Shown here: positions 1-9,880 of the stretch, one piece after another
Layout of the letters: each line of letters starts with the position of its first letter
How positions within the stretch are numbered: the stretch's first letter is position 1
From: Lewinellaceae bacterium
Lineage (GTDB): Bacteria > Bacteroidota > Bacteroidia > Chitinophagales > Saprospiraceae
DNA length: 64,000 bases
Direction: 5' to 3'
NCBI GenBank assembly: GCA_020636075.1
Contig: JACJYO010000002.1
Coordinates: 124,001 to 188,000 of the forward strand
Translations under genes and position numbers: made by a program
Notes under the pieces: model-generated
Told to the model about the DNA's origin: nothing
What the model saw: the letters and a program-made list of their open reading frames with translations, nothing else
Database searches by the model: none

Positions 1-1825
1 GGTGAAATTAGCGCCCGCACTCGATGCGCTTGCATCCAGTGTTTCAGTAGCAGCATTGTAACAATTCAGAATCAAGTCATTGCCACCATTTGCCACTGGC
101 GCCAGAGTATCAATAGTGATCAGCACGACATCAGTGTTTTCACAACTATTGGTCGTATCCGTTACAATCAAATTGTATGTTCCAGGAATGGTAATGCCCG
201 TGGGACTCTGCATAGATTCAGTTGCCGGCGTAATGCCGGGGCCTGTCCACTGATACACATAATTCTGTCCTGAAGAGGAGCCCGCTCCATTAATGTCAAC
301 ACTTGTGACAGCACAAGTCAGGTTCAGATTTGGACCGGCATTGGCTACTGGTACATTTGCATCCTGAAAAACGACAGTTGTATCAGATTGCGAGCAACCA
401 TTCGCAGGATTTGTAACAACCAAAATATAATTGCCAGCCTGGGATACCAGCGGATTCGGCAAAGTCTCGTTGCCGGCATCAATGCCCGGGCCAGTCCATA
501 AATAGGTGATTGTATTAGGCGTACCGCTTCCATCCAAAGTAACACCATTAGGAGTAAGACAGGTCAGCGTTTGATCCGGACCGGAAGAAACGGTTGGGAT
601 TGCAGTATCCAGATCAACATTAACTGTATTAGATGCGGTACAACCTGTGCTGGTGTTTGTGATAGTCAACGTGTAATTACCAGATTGATCAACAACCGGA
701 TTATACTGGTTTTGATTGCCGGCATTAATGCCGGGCCCTGCCCAAAGCACCTCAAATTCCGGCCCCTGACTGGAGCCATTCCCGCCAAGAGTAACACTGG
801 TAGTTGCGCAGGTAATGGTTTGTGCTTGTCCGGCATCAACGGAAGGAGGCGCCAACGAAGCGTCAACAAGTGCTGTATCTGTATGCGTACAACCGTTTGC
901 CGGATTCGTAACAGTTAACACGTATGTTCCCGCTTGATTTACATTAGGCATTGGATTATTTTGATTGGCAGGTGTGATGCCTGGCCCGGTCCAAAAGAAG
1001 GTAACACCATTTGGACTCCCTGTTCCAATCAGATCAACAGAGGGCTGGTTACAAGTAAGCAATTCGTCATTTCCGGCGTTTGCAGTAGGTGCTTGCGTAT
1101 CGCCTATGACTGTAATATTTGCCGTGTTCGTACAACCGCTTATCGAGTTGGTAACGGTTAGATTGTATAATCCAGACATCGAAACAGCGGGATCCGCATC
1201 AGCCTGGTTTCCTGGAGTAATACCCGGGCCAGTCCATTGGTAAGTTGCGGAGGAAGCGTTCGTTGTGCTATTGAGAATGGTACTGGATTGTGTGCAGGTT
1301 ATGGTATCCGCGGTAATGCTTACCGTTGGTGGAGTATTATCACCAATTACAAAAGCCGAATCCACAGCGACACAGCTATTTGCCGGATTGGTTACTTGCA
1401 GGATGTAAGTCCCCGGCACACCGACTGTTGGGTTTTGTTGGTTTTGATTACCAGGTGTAATACCCGGGCCTGTCCATAAATAGGTAACACCCGGTGTTGT
1501 GGAATTCCCTTGAAGGGTTACAGTAGCACCACCAGGAAAACAAGTTAGCGTACCACCCTGGGTTGAAATATTGGGCAGTGAAATATCCTGCTGAACGGTA
1601 ACAAAAGCTGTGTCATAACAAGTGGTTGCTCCAATGGTATTTCCAACAATCAGACTATATTGACCACCTGCATTTACCCCTACCGAGTTTTGTGTGCCAA
1701 TAGTGTTTCCCATTGGGTTTTTCCAGTTAAAGGTAGTTCCGGGACCGGTAGAGCTGCTGCTCAGTGTTAGCGTGGGATTGGTGCAGCTGATAATACCCGG
1801 AACCGGATTGATAATAGCGTCATTG
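1..1825 (-). repeat. Tandem Ig-like repeat array (at least 8 units, WTGPGI subtype)
   Basis: About 240-base coding units repeat head to tail inside the partial gene and run off the left edge. Each encodes TCxxxxVxLxG, then WTGPGI(T/D), then an NPxV...AGxYxLxVTN strand and a closing Cys. The bases of the units differ considerably, so the array is visible mainly at protein level. The WTGPGI core is typical of this gene, while the neighbouring paralog mostly uses WTGPNGFSS. Confidence 0.85.
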
Positions 1826-2934
1826 GGTATACGTACAACAGTGAACCGGACGATACTATCGCAGTCCAGGAATGAATTAAATGTTTCAGCAAATGTGCCT
1901 GGATCGCAATAATTTGTACCATTAATTGTGAAGCAGCTGTTCTCACAAATGTACTGTGTACCGATATTGGTAATAATTTGATTTTTAATGGTTATTGTTT
2001 GCCGCACGGTACTGTCGCAGCCCAGATAGGACATATAGGGGCTTGAATTCAGGGTAAATGTTCCTGGCGCAGCAAGAGAGGTAAAGGGTTCCTGGTCCCA
2101 AATGAATGGAGCATCTTCAAAGCAAACTGTAACGGGCTCCAAAATTGTAGGCGGAATGGGCTGATTGGTTACTGGCAGACAACTCTGTTGTGCCGGATAA
2201 CAAGCATTTCCCACTTGAACGCAGACATTACCCCCCAAACTTCCAAAAGTAATGGTGACTGTTGTCCCTTCGGGTGCTGGGAATTGCACATTATTCAATC
2301 CGCCATTAATCTGTGACCCTGGCGGAGAAATCCAGCGGTAATATCCTGCTCCCGAAACAGGCGGAATAGTATATTCGACGGTAGCGCCGGGGCATACTGC
2401 AGTTGGGCCTTGCGGGACCGGCGGCGCACCCGGAGGAGGAGGGGAAACGGAGCCGCTAACAACATTCATTTGATAATCACAAACATCTGCGATATACCCG
2501 TCAATCATCAAAAAGTAGGTTTGTCCGGGTACAAAGTTAGAGTAGGTTAAGGTCAATGGAAGGCCGGCGCCGCCGGCAGTTCCGGGGTTACAGTCCAGGG
2601 CATCTCCATTGCAATCGTCAAAAAAAGCAGCCTGGAGGCCATCGCCATTTAGGCAATTACTGGTGGCGACATCGATGGTGATGGTGGTGCTGCCAGCCAC
2701 GAAACCAAACCACTGGTCATTGTGTATGGTAATTTGCCCACAGACCAGGTTGCCCCCGGATGGGGTTCCGCTGTTGTTCCCCATATAGCCATCGAAATCA
2801 CAATAAACACAAGTCTGTTGACAAGATGTCGCCCCGGGAATACTGTTATTGGGGCACGGAGGAGGCACTTGGCCAAAAGCAGCGGTATGCATGGCCAAAA
2901 AAACGACAATAGACAGGAGTAGCTTTTGTTGCAT
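1..2934 (-). CDS. Giant repeat-rich secreted surface protein, 3' part outside the window
   Basis: The frame stays open from the ATG at 2934 to base 1, giving 978 residues with no stop, so the C-terminus lies beyond the left edge. The protein starts with a signal peptide (MQQKLLLSIVVFLAM, then AFGQ). A Cys-rich domain follows (about residues 22-160, with CVYCDFDGYMG), then a PKD-like segment (about 175-260) and two short modules ending in GCDS. From about residue 368 there is an array of ~80-residue Ig-like repeats; seven are complete and an eighth is cut. Each carries a WTGPGI-like core, a YxLxVTN strand and two conserved cysteines. The layout matches the downstream paralog at 3040-9612, so a similar SprB/CHU_C-type C-terminus and type IX export are inferred but not visible. 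It starts 60 bases after the paralog's terminator. A role as a cell-surface adhesin is inferred. Confidence 0.9.
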   Translation of the reverse strand, partial: MQQKLLLSIVVFLAMHTAAFGQVPPPCPNNSIPGATSCQQTCVYCDFDGYMGNNSGTPSGGNLVCGQITIHNDQWFGFVAGSTTITIDVATSNCLNGDGLQAAFFDDCNGDALDCNPGTAGGAGLPLTLTYSNFVPGQTYFLMIDGYIADVCDYQMNVVSGSVSPPPPGAPPVPQGPTAVCPGATVEYTIPPVSGAGYYRWISPPGSQINGGLNNVQFPAPEGTTVTITFGSLGGNVCVQVGNACYPAQQSCLPVTNQPIPPTILEPVTVCFEDAPFIWDQEPFTSLAAPGTFTLNSSPYMSYLGCDSTVRQTITIKNQIITNIGTQYICENSCFTINGTNYCDPGTFAETFNSFLDCDSIVRFTVVRIPNDAIINPVPGIISCTNPTLTLSSSSTGPGTTFNWKNPMGNTIGTQNSVGVNAGGQYSLIVGNTIGATTCYDTAFVTVQQDISLPNISTQGGTLTCFPGGATVTLQGNSTTPGVTYLWTGPGITPGNQNQQNPTVGVPGTYILQVTNPANSCVAVDSAFVIGDNTPPTVSITADTITCTQSSTILNSTTNASSATYQWTGPGITPGNQADADPAVSMSGLYNLTVTNSISGCTNTANITVIGDTQAPTANAGNDELLTCNQPSVDLIGTGSPNGVTFFWTGPGITPANQNNPMPNVNQAGTYVLTVTNPANGCTHTDTALVDASLAPPSVDAGQAQTITCATTSVTLGGNGSSQGPEFEVLWAGPGINAGNQNQYNPVVDQSGNYTLTITNTSTGCTASNTVNVDLDTAIPTVSSGPDQTLTCLTPNGVTLDGSGTPNTITYLWTGPGIDAGNETLPNPLVSQAGNYILVVTNPANGCSQSDTTVVFQDANVPVANAGPNLNLTCAVTSVDINGAGSSSGQNYVYQWTGPGITPATESMQSPTGITIPGTYNLIVTDTTNSCENTDVVLITIDTLAPVANGGNDLILNCYNAATETLDASASSAGANFT

Positions 2935-2994
2935 AAGTTAGCGCGGTTACGAATTCTCTTCTGTTTATTAAAAAAATATATTCTAAAAAAAGAA

Positions 2995-3022
2995 GGCCTC
3001 TGGCAATTGCTTGCCAGAGGCC
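2995..3022 (-). terminator. Rho-independent terminator of the 6.6 kb adhesin gene
   Basis: A perfect 12-bp stem (2995-3006 with 3011-3022, GGCCTCTGGCAA) closes a 4-base loop (TTGC). On the minus strand it is followed by a run of seven T (plus-strand A at 2985-2991). It lies 18 bases beyond the stop codon at 3040 and separates the two tandem adhesin genes. The gene at 2934 therefore probably needs its own promoter in the ~60 AT-rich bases that follow, unless there is read-through. Confidence 0.88.
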
Positions 3023-3039
3023 TGAGGTACTATTTAAGT

Positions 3040-6000
3040 CTAATTTCGAATCAGGGTTACATCCCCTTTATAGAGGATGGTTTCGCCATCAACGAATTCA
3101 ATTTCGGCATAGTAAACAAATACAGCGGGGTTGGCTCTGTCACCACGAACCGTTCCATCCCAACCATTTTGCGGGTCATTTGGTTGGAAATTTGTGCGTT
3201 CAAAGACCGCATTACCCCAACGATCAAATACTCGGAAGGTTTTAATATTTGTCACTTGACGTGTATCACCTGAGATGTAGAAAATTGCATCGTTATCTGC
3301 CGATTCCGGGTTGAAGATATTCGGAATGTAAACATAACGAGTTTTGTCGACAATGATCGTCCGGCTATCGGTCGCCTTACAACCATTGGAATCCACAACC
3401 GTCATGATGTATCGGAAGGAATTTAACGGCCGCAACACGCAGGTCGGGCAAAATGCAGTATCCAGGCTACTCGGATCCAGGATATACGTTTCTACGCGAT
3501 CCGGATAGTTCACTGTATTATCTAGCGACAGTTGAATCGTATGTCCCAACGGAACGATCACATCCGGGCCCAGGTCAACAAGCAATTCTTCCGGTTCTCC
3601 GATTTCAATCGAAGTTTCCCATTCACACCCATTGGCGTCCTGAATCACCAAACTGTGCGTGCCAGGGTCAAGCGAAGTGAAAAAAGAAGCGGATACATAC
3701 GGCAAATCATCTATCGAGTACAAGAATGGCGGTGTTCCACCCAATACATTCGCAACGCCAATAACGCCATCTGTTTTTCCAAAACAGGACACATCACGCA
3801 CATTCAAAGCGGCCCCTGACACAGTGGTCGAATCAACAACAACCGGAACAATTGCTTCGGAGGTGCAGCCATTTTGTTGATTGGTAACAACAACGGAATA
3901 ATTGGCTGCAGAACTTACAACCGGACTCTGTGAAAACTGACCGGAAATAATATTGCCATTGGTACCTGCAGTCCAGGAATAAATATAATTACCCGGCCCT
4001 TGCACGCCCGCCATCAAGCTCACCTGGGTGGTTGTGCAATTCAGCTGATTCGGGACGCCTGTTTGAATAACCGGACCATCGGTATCAGCCAAAACAGTTA
4101 CACCCGTAGACGCCGTACAACCATTCGGTGCAGTTACGGTGACATTGTAATTTCCGGGAATAGTGATATTCGGGTTCTGATCGGTCGAGGTGTAGCCGCC
4201 CGGACCGCTCCATTGCCAGACGACATTAGCATTATTTGAAGTACCGGTCAATTGCAGATCCGTAATGATGCAAGAAATTGTACCACCAGTGGCCGAAACC
4301 GTAGGCAAACTGGCATCGGGAACTACATTTGCTATGGAGCTGGACGTACAACCATTCGGGGCGGTCACTACCAGCGTGTAATTACCTACCTGGCTAACAA
4401 CCGGATTCGGAGTGGTCGAAACCACAGAGCCATCCGGGCCCATCCAGGAGTAAGTCACCCCTGGCGTTTGCGATGTGCCCGTAATGGTATTCGAAGGCTG
4501 AGCACAAGTTAGCGTGGTGCCCGTTGTAGCAACATCTGGTGGCGTTACATCATCATCAACTTCAATGGAGAACAGCGTAGTACATCCGTTCTGGGCGGTA
4601 ACAGTTACCATGTATGTACCCGCAACGGTAATTTGCGGATCAGCAACAGTTTGGTTGCTGGCATTAATGTCGGGTCCAGCCCAATTGTATTGCACGTTCG
4701 GTGTTGCTGTCGTTGATTCCAGCGTAACTGTTGGCAGCGAACAAGTGATCGTTTCCGTCGTAACATTGATATCCGGCGAAACAAAATCTCCGGTAACATT
4801 GGTCACTGCGGTTGCCTGGCAACCATTGGCCTGATTGGTTATCAAAACAGTATATGTACCTGCTGTGTCAATCACCGGATTCTGCTGCGCAGAAGAAAAG
4901 CCTCCCGGGCCAACCCAGCTATAGGTCACCATAGGTGTAGACGTGGTTGCCGCGAGTGGCAGTGTCGGCATGGTGCAATTGATCAATCCACCGGTAACTG
5001 TGACATTTTGCGGAGTCACAACATTTTGATTCACAGTCAACGTGGGTGCTGAAATGCAACCATTTTGAGCCGTTACGGTGTAGGTATAAACCCCTGGGTT
5101 GGAGACATCTACATTTCCTGTGGTTGAAATGACGGCACCGGAAGCATCCGTCCAAACCCCTGTAGCGCCAGGTGTAGTTATTGCCCCGGAAAGTGTGAGC
5201 TCCGTTACCACACAGGTAAGAGTGCCCGCTCCAGCCACGGAGACCACTGGCGAATCCGTATTTTCTTCAACTACGGCGGTAGCAGTTGATGTACACGCGT
5301 TTTGGCCGGTAACAGTTAAAACATAGGTGCCCGCCTGTGATACTACCGGGTTTTGTTGTGTTGATGAAAAGCCATTCGGCCCAGCCCAATTCCAGGAAAC
5401 AGTAGCGGTTTGCGAACCACCCAAAATGGGAGTTTGCCCGGAAATACAATCAACAGTATCACCCTGGGCAGTAGCACCAGGTACGACAATGTCTTGTGCA
5501 ACATCAACGGTAACAGTGGTTACACAGCCATTTGGCGCCGTAATATTCAGCAAATATGTCCCTGGAGCAGAAGTAGTTACTACTGGGGTGCTGCCAATTA
5601 CCGCATTGTTGGGATCGAGCCACGAATATTGAACATCGGGTGTATTACTGGTGCCGGTAAGTTCAGTCGTAAGATCGTCACAATCAAGATCATTCGACGA
5701 AGCAGCCTGGGCATCCGGGAAATCTCCATCAAGCACAACAGTCGCTAAAGCCGTAGAAGTACATCCGTTCGGCCCTGTCACAGTAAGGGTGTAATCACCG
5801 GCAACTGTAATTGTCGGGTCTTCCAATGTGGAGTTAAAACCCGGACCTTGCCAGGCAAATGTTGCATTTGGCGTAGCAGAACCACCATTCAAATTAATAT
5901 CTGTAATCAGGCAGGTAAGCGTGCCACCCTGCGCGCTAATATCCGGTGGGGCAATATCCTGATTTACTGTTGCAACTGCGGTAGTTGTACAACCGTTTTC

Positions 6001-9000
6001 AGAAGTGACAACTACAGTGTAATCCCCGGGGGCGATTACCGCAGGGTCTTCATCCGTTGAGGTGAATCCTGCCGGCCCGCTCCAGACGTAAGATAGAACC
6101 GGAGATGTACTGTTTGTAGCAGTGGTTTGGATATTGGTTGATATAATGGAACAGGTCAGAACGTCTGGCACCTGGGTGTTAATTGTTGGGGATTCGGTGT
6201 CCAACAATACTTCCACTGATTCAACAGATGTGCAACCATTCAAGCCAGTTACAGTAAGGGTATAGGTACCATTATCACCAACGGACGGGTCAGGCAACCC
6301 CGAGGAAAAGTTATTCGGGCCTGTCCAGGCAAGGGTAGCGCCGGCAGTAGCGGAGGAGCCATTGATCTGCACTTGCGGATTGGTACAAGAAATGGTGTTA
6401 CCCGTAGCAGAAATATCGGGGGCGACAATATCTTGATCAACCATTACAGTAAGCGAATCCACGCAGCCATTTCCAGTAGATGTAACAACAAGGGTATAGG
6501 CTCCTGGAATACTAACCGATGGGTTTTGATCGCTTGAGTTGAAATTATTGGGGCCGCTCCATAAGTAGGAAACTGGTACATCTGCATTGCCATTTAATGT
6601 CAGGTCGGTTAAGGCGCATGTCAGAGTTCCCGTAGTCGAAGAAGGCACCGGCAATGTTTGATCGGCCTCCACAGTAGCACTGGCAGTTGAAGTACAACCG
6701 TTTTCTCCGGTGACGGTTAGCGTATAAGTGCCTGGATCAGCCGTATTGGGGTTTTGTAAATTAGATGAAAAACTATTTGGTCCAGTCCAAGCCCAAGTCA
6801 CGTTATTGCTTGGCGAAGCACCGGCTAAATCCAGATTTGGCATTGCGCACGTTACGGTGCCGCCAACAGCGGAAGCGTCCGGTTCGACGTCATCCAAAAG
6901 AACATCTGCAGTTGCAATGGCAGTACATCCATTTGAAGGATCTGAAACAGTCAGGGTGTAAACTCCGGGATCCGTTACTGTCGGGTCTTCTAAAGTTGAG
7001 TTGAAGCCATTGGGTCCGGTCCAGGACAAGATGACACCTGGAGTAGTAGATCCGCCATCAAGCGAAATGGAGGAAATGTTGCAATCCAGCGTCCCACCGG
7101 ATGCACTGGCGTTCGGCACACCCACATCCGGCATAACTGTTGCCATGGTTGATGCCGTACAGCCATTTGGTGCAGTTACCGTCAAGGTATAATCACCGGT
7201 ATTTGAAACTGTTGGATTCGGGCCTGTAAATATTCCACCTGAGGGACCAACCCATTCATAGGTAACCCCGGGAGTATTTGATGTGCCGTTTATTGTTGTT
7301 GAAGAACTGGAGCAAGAGATAACACCGCCGGTTGCAGCAACATCCGGAGGGGTAAAATCACCGTCTACGGTTGCCGTAACGGACTGCGTGCAGGCATTGG
7401 CACTTGTCACAACAAGCGTATACAAACCCGCCACATTAACACTGGGGTTTTGTTCCATTGACGAAAAGCTATTAGGCCCAGTCCAGGTATATGTTACATT
7501 TTGCGTGGTAGAATTACCGGTCAGGTTAAGGTCCGGTTCGGCGCAGGAAATAATGCCACCATTTGCTGATGCATTTGGAGCAATGGTATCTCCATCAACC
7601 AAGGCAGTTGCTGTAGATGTGCAACCATTTGCCGGATTGAGTACCGTGACCGTGTACGTGCCGGCTGTTCCTACGATTGGGTTTTGCGCAGAGGAATTAT
7701 AGCCACCTGGCCCAACCCAGGTGTAGGTAACTCCATTTGTAGGCGATCCGCCGGCTAACGAAATATTGGGAGTGGCGCAACTAATTGTCGCTCCGTTCGC
7801 TGTTGCATTTGGCGGAGTATCATTTAAGTTTACCGTTGTAGTTGCAGTCGCAGTACAGCTGTTGGCTGAACTGGTAATTGTTACGGTGTAGGTACCCGGC
7901 TCAGTAACCGACGGGTTCTGGACGTTGGAAGAAAACCCATTTGGCCCAGCCCAGGCATATGTAGCAGCAGGTACATTGGTACTGGCAGTGACATTTAAGG
8001 CAGTTGTACTACAGGTTAGCGTACCCCCATTCGCTGAGGCCGATGGTGGTGTGGTATTTCCTGTAATTGTCACGGTAGCGGAATTTGTACATCCAGTAAC
8101 ACCATCAGTTACAACAACAGTGTAGGTACCTTGCTGAGAGGCAACAGGGTTTCCAATTGTCGTACTACTCAGGCCGACCGCCGGACTCCATAAGAAGCTC
8201 GAGTCCTGGGCATTTGTCGTCGTGGAGATCTGTGCTTGTGCATTTCCACAGCCGATCACACCTCCGGTCGCTGAAATGGTTGGCGGGGTAGTGTTACCGG
8301 TAACCATTACGGTGTCGTTTCTTATGCAAAAATTACCGCCGGCAGAGGCCGTAACTGTAAGGATAACTGTGCCCGGTTGGGTAACAATTAAGGAGTTTCC
8401 AGTACCAAGGATGGTACCATTGAGCCGCTTCCATACCTTCGTTCCGGGAGACAGTGTCGATGTCAGCGTAATCGTGTCCTGAGCACAGGATAAGACAAAG
8501 GGGCCAATAATCTCTGCAACCGGATCCAAGACCAGTAGCGAGAAGTTAATTAAGCTGTCACATCCCTGATAGGATTCACAAATATGTGCGTAGGTCCCAC
8601 CATCGCAATATTCCTCCCCGCAAATAGTGACACAGGTTCCGGCGCAAATTGTTTGGGGGGGCAGGGTTCGGATAATTGGCGGTTTTACAATAACCTGCTT
8701 GCGCACAACGCTATCACACCCTTGATAAGATGTAAACGTTGTTTCATAGGTTCCGGAAAAACTGACAAGATCACCCCAGGGGAGTTCATATGGAACATCT
8801 TCATTGCAGACCACTACCGGAGGTAAAATAGTCGGCGGAATCGGTTGAACAATAATATTCTTACAAACAGTATTCCCTTCATTACAGGAGTTTTCGGGAG
8901 TCACGCAAATTTGGCCACCGTTGGGTCCGATAGTAACCTGAACGACATTACCACCTGGCGCTGCTACAGAAACCGGCGGCGATTGGCCATTTATCAAGGA

Positions 9001-9612
9001 GCCGGGAGGGGCATCCCAGGTATACGCACCTGCACCGGAAACAACGGGAACTGAAAACGTTACCGTTGCGCCTGGACAAATAGTGGTAGGGCCTTGGATA
9101 AGGCCTGTAGGACCAACGTTAGGTGCCTGTACCGCACTTGGTGGTACAACATTGATGGAGAAGTCGCAAAGGTCTCCGGCATAGCCATCAATCAAAAGGT
9201 AGTAGTTAACGCCCGGAGTCAGGCTTGTGGTGATGGAGACAGGAATACCTGCTCCGCCAGCTGCTCCACCATTGCAGGCAACAGGCGAACTGCTGCAACT
9301 GGTATACAACGCAATTTGTACACCGTTACCGTTTGTACAGTTTGTTGGTGTTGCGGTAAATGTTGCCGCAGGTGCACCGGCGATAAAGCCAAGCCATTGT
9401 TCATTCTCAATGGTACCACAAAAACCCGGGGGAGTTTGCCCGGTATAACCGGTTGATGTCCCCATGTATCCATTAAAATTACAATAAATGCAAATGTCGG
9501 AGCAGAAGTCTGCCGGCGGAGAGTCATTCGCAGGGCAGGGTGGAGGCAATTGAGCTTTCGAAGCCCAAGCTGCTACCAGCAGCAATGTCAAAGCAAGTAG
9601 TTTTTTTACCAT
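3040..9612 (-). CDS. Giant (2190 aa) gliding-motility/T9SS-type adhesin with 20 Ig-like repeats
   Basis: The ATG at 9612 begins a clear signal peptide (MVKKLLALTLLLVAAWA, then KAQ). Next come a Cys-rich N-terminal domain (to about 160; CIYCNFNGYMG), a PKD-like segment (about 165-260) and two YQGCDS modules (about 260-360). About 20 tandem Ig-like repeats of ~78 residues follow (about 362-1927). After them is one SprB-type repeat (DVSCFGKTDG, GGTPPF; about 1930-2000). The protein ends in a gliding-motility-associated C-terminal domain (about 2090-2190) with VYIPNIFNP, FRVFDRWGNAVFE, NGWDGT and YKGDVTLIR. In this family such a C-terminus directs type IX secretion and surface attachment. Each repeat has a Cys pair, compatible with disulfides outside the cell. 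Adhesion or gliding is inferred. No SprF/PorP partner gene is in the window. Confidence 0.93.
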   Translation of the reverse strand: MVKKLLALTLLLVAAWASKAQLPPPCPANDSPPADFCSDICIYCNFNGYMGTSTGYTGQTPPGFCGTIENEQWLGFIAGAPAATFTATPTNCTNGNGVQIALYTSCSSSPVACNGGAAGGAGIPVSITTSLTPGVNYYLLIDGYAGDLCDFSINVVPPSAVQAPNVGPTGLIQGPTTICPGATVTFSVPVVSGAGAYTWDAPPGSLINGQSPPVSVAAPGGNVVQVTIGPNGGQICVTPENSCNEGNTVCKNIIVQPIPPTILPPVVVCNEDVPYELPWGDLVSFSGTYETTFTSYQGCDSVVRKQVIVKPPIIRTLPPQTICAGTCVTICGEEYCDGGTYAHICESYQGCDSLINFSLLVLDPVAEIIGPFVLSCAQDTITLTSTLSPGTKVWKRLNGTILGTGNSLIVTQPGTVILTVTASAGGNFCIRNDTVMVTGNTTPPTISATGGVIGCGNAQAQISTTTNAQDSSFLWSPAVGLSSTTIGNPVASQQGTYTVVVTDGVTGCTNSATVTITGNTTPPSASANGGTLTCSTTALNVTASTNVPAATYAWAGPNGFSSNVQNPSVTEPGTYTVTITSSANSCTATATTTVNLNDTPPNATANGATISCATPNISLAGGSPTNGVTYTWVGPGGYNSSAQNPIVGTAGTYTVTVLNPANGCTSTATALVDGDTIAPNASANGGIISCAEPDLNLTGNSTTQNVTYTWTGPNSFSSMEQNPSVNVAGLYTLVVTSANACTQSVTATVDGDFTPPDVAATGGVISCSSSSTTINGTSNTPGVTYEWVGPSGGIFTGPNPTVSNTGDYTLTVTAPNGCTASTMATVMPDVGVPNASASGGTLDCNISSISLDGGSTTPGVILSWTGPNGFNSTLEDPTVTDPGVYTLTVSDPSNGCTAIATADVLLDDVEPDASAVGGTVTCAMPNLDLAGASPSNNVTWAWTGPNSFSSNLQNPNTADPGTYTLTVTGENGCTSTASATVEADQTLPVPSSTTGTLTCALTDLTLNGNADVPVSYLWSGPNNFNSSDQNPSVSIPGAYTLVVTSTGNGCVDSLTVMVDQDIVAPDISATGNTISCTNPQVQINGSSATAGATLAWTGPNNFSSGLPDPSVGDNGTYTLTVTGLNGCTSVESVEVLLDTESPTINTQVPDVLTCSIISTNIQTTATNSTSPVLSYVWSGPAGFTSTDEDPAVIAPGDYTVVVTSENGCTTTAVATVNQDIAPPDISAQGGTLTCLITDINLNGGSATPNATFAWQGPGFNSTLEDPTITVAGDYTLTVTGPNGCTSTALATVVLDGDFPDAQAASSNDLDCDDLTTELTGTSNTPDVQYSWLDPNNAVIGSTPVVTTSAPGTYLLNITAPNGCVTTVTVDVAQDIVVPGATAQGDTVDCISGQTPILGGSQTATVSWNWAGPNGFSSTQQNPVVSQAGTYVLTVTGQNACTSTATAVVEENTDSPVVSVAGAGTLTCVVTELTLSGAITTPGATGVWTDASGAVISTTGNVDVSNPGVYTYTVTAQNGCISAPTLTVNQNVVTPQNVTVTGGLINCTMPTLPLAATTSTPMVTYSWVGPGGFSSAQQNPVIDTAGTYTVLITNQANGCQATAVTNVTGDFVSPDINVTTETITCSLPTVTLESTTATPNVQYNWAGPDINASNQTVADPQITVAGTYMVTVTAQNGCTTLFSIEVDDDVTPPDVATTGTTLTCAQPSNTITGTSQTPGVTYSWMGPDGSVVSTTPNPVVSQVGNYTLVVTAPNGCTSSSIANVVPDASLPTVSATGGTISCIITDLQLTGTSNNANVVWQWSGPGGYTSTDQNPNITIPGNYNVTVTAPNGCTASTGVTVLADTDGPVIQTGVPNQLNCTTTQVSLMAGVQGPGNYIYSWTAGTNGNIISGQFSQSPVVSSAANYSVVVTNQQNGCTSEAIVPVVVDSTTVSGAALNVRDVSCFGKTDGVIGVANVLGGTPPFLYSIDDLPYVSASFFTSLDPGTHSLVIQDANGCEWETSIEIGEPEELLVDLGPDVIVPLGHTIQLSLDNTVNYPDRVETYILDPSSLDTAFCPTCVLRPLNSFRYIMTVVDSNGCKATDSRTIIVDKTRYVYIPNIFNPESADNDAIFYISGDTRQVTNIKTFRVFDRWGNAVFERTNFQPNDPQNGWDGTVRGDRANPAVFVYYAEIEFVDGETILYKGDVTLIRN
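3830..8525 (-). repeat. Array of 20 tandem ~235-base coding repeats (WTGPNGFSS subtype)
   Basis: Each unit encodes a P-D-x-x-A-x-GG start, (L/I)(T/S)C, L-x-G-x-S, WTGPNGFSS-like core, QNPxV, PGTYTLTVT, NGCT and ATVxxD. I count 20 units by eye. The first, at the N-terminal end, is the most divergent, and units 11, 13, 15, 17 and 20 vary in their core. Nucleotide identity between units is limited, so the array is old or under diversification. The regular period explains the many antisense reading frames on the plus strand here. Confidence 0.88.
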
Positions 9613-9880
9613 GAAACGGTTGTTTAAAATTCAGATTTTAAAACGTTCAGAGTTTGGTCGCTGGAAAAGTGGTTATATGCTTGGTTGTTCTGAAGTAAAC
9701 AAAACATTCTGCAAAGGAAGGAAGAATTTTATTTGGAAGAGGCCTTTTAATGCCATTTTAACCTCGCAAAAGCTGGGTGTTTATTCCAAATTATTCCATC
9801 CATTTTCAGGTTTAGGCAAATATGGGATTTGGAGCAAGGTTATAGTTTATAAAAAAAATTAAACTCTAAAAAATTTGTAA

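Noticed and set aside
571..918. Plus-strand reading frame of 115 residues, and many others on the plus strand between 571 and 14965
   Set aside because: They lie antisense to the giant adhesin genes, have no family features, and are spaced by the repeat period; they are shadows of the repeat codons.
7283..7702. 139-residue plus-strand frame with Val/Pro-rich composition
   Set aside because: It is the reverse complement of the Ig-like repeats and has no start signal or domain of its own.
3830..8525. Regularly spaced repeats as a possible CRISPR array
   Set aside because: The period is about 235 bases, the units are coding and diverged, and there are no short identical repeats with unique spacers.
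1..9612. The left gene and the 2190-aa gene as one frameshifted reading frame
   Set aside because: Each has its own signal peptide and full N-terminal domain, and a strong terminator separates them; they are tandem paralogs.
9613..9880. 268-base gap before the 2190-aa gene as a site of an RNA gene or riboswitch
   Set aside because: It is AT-rich with no stable conserved fold that I can see, and no convincing promoter or terminator was found.
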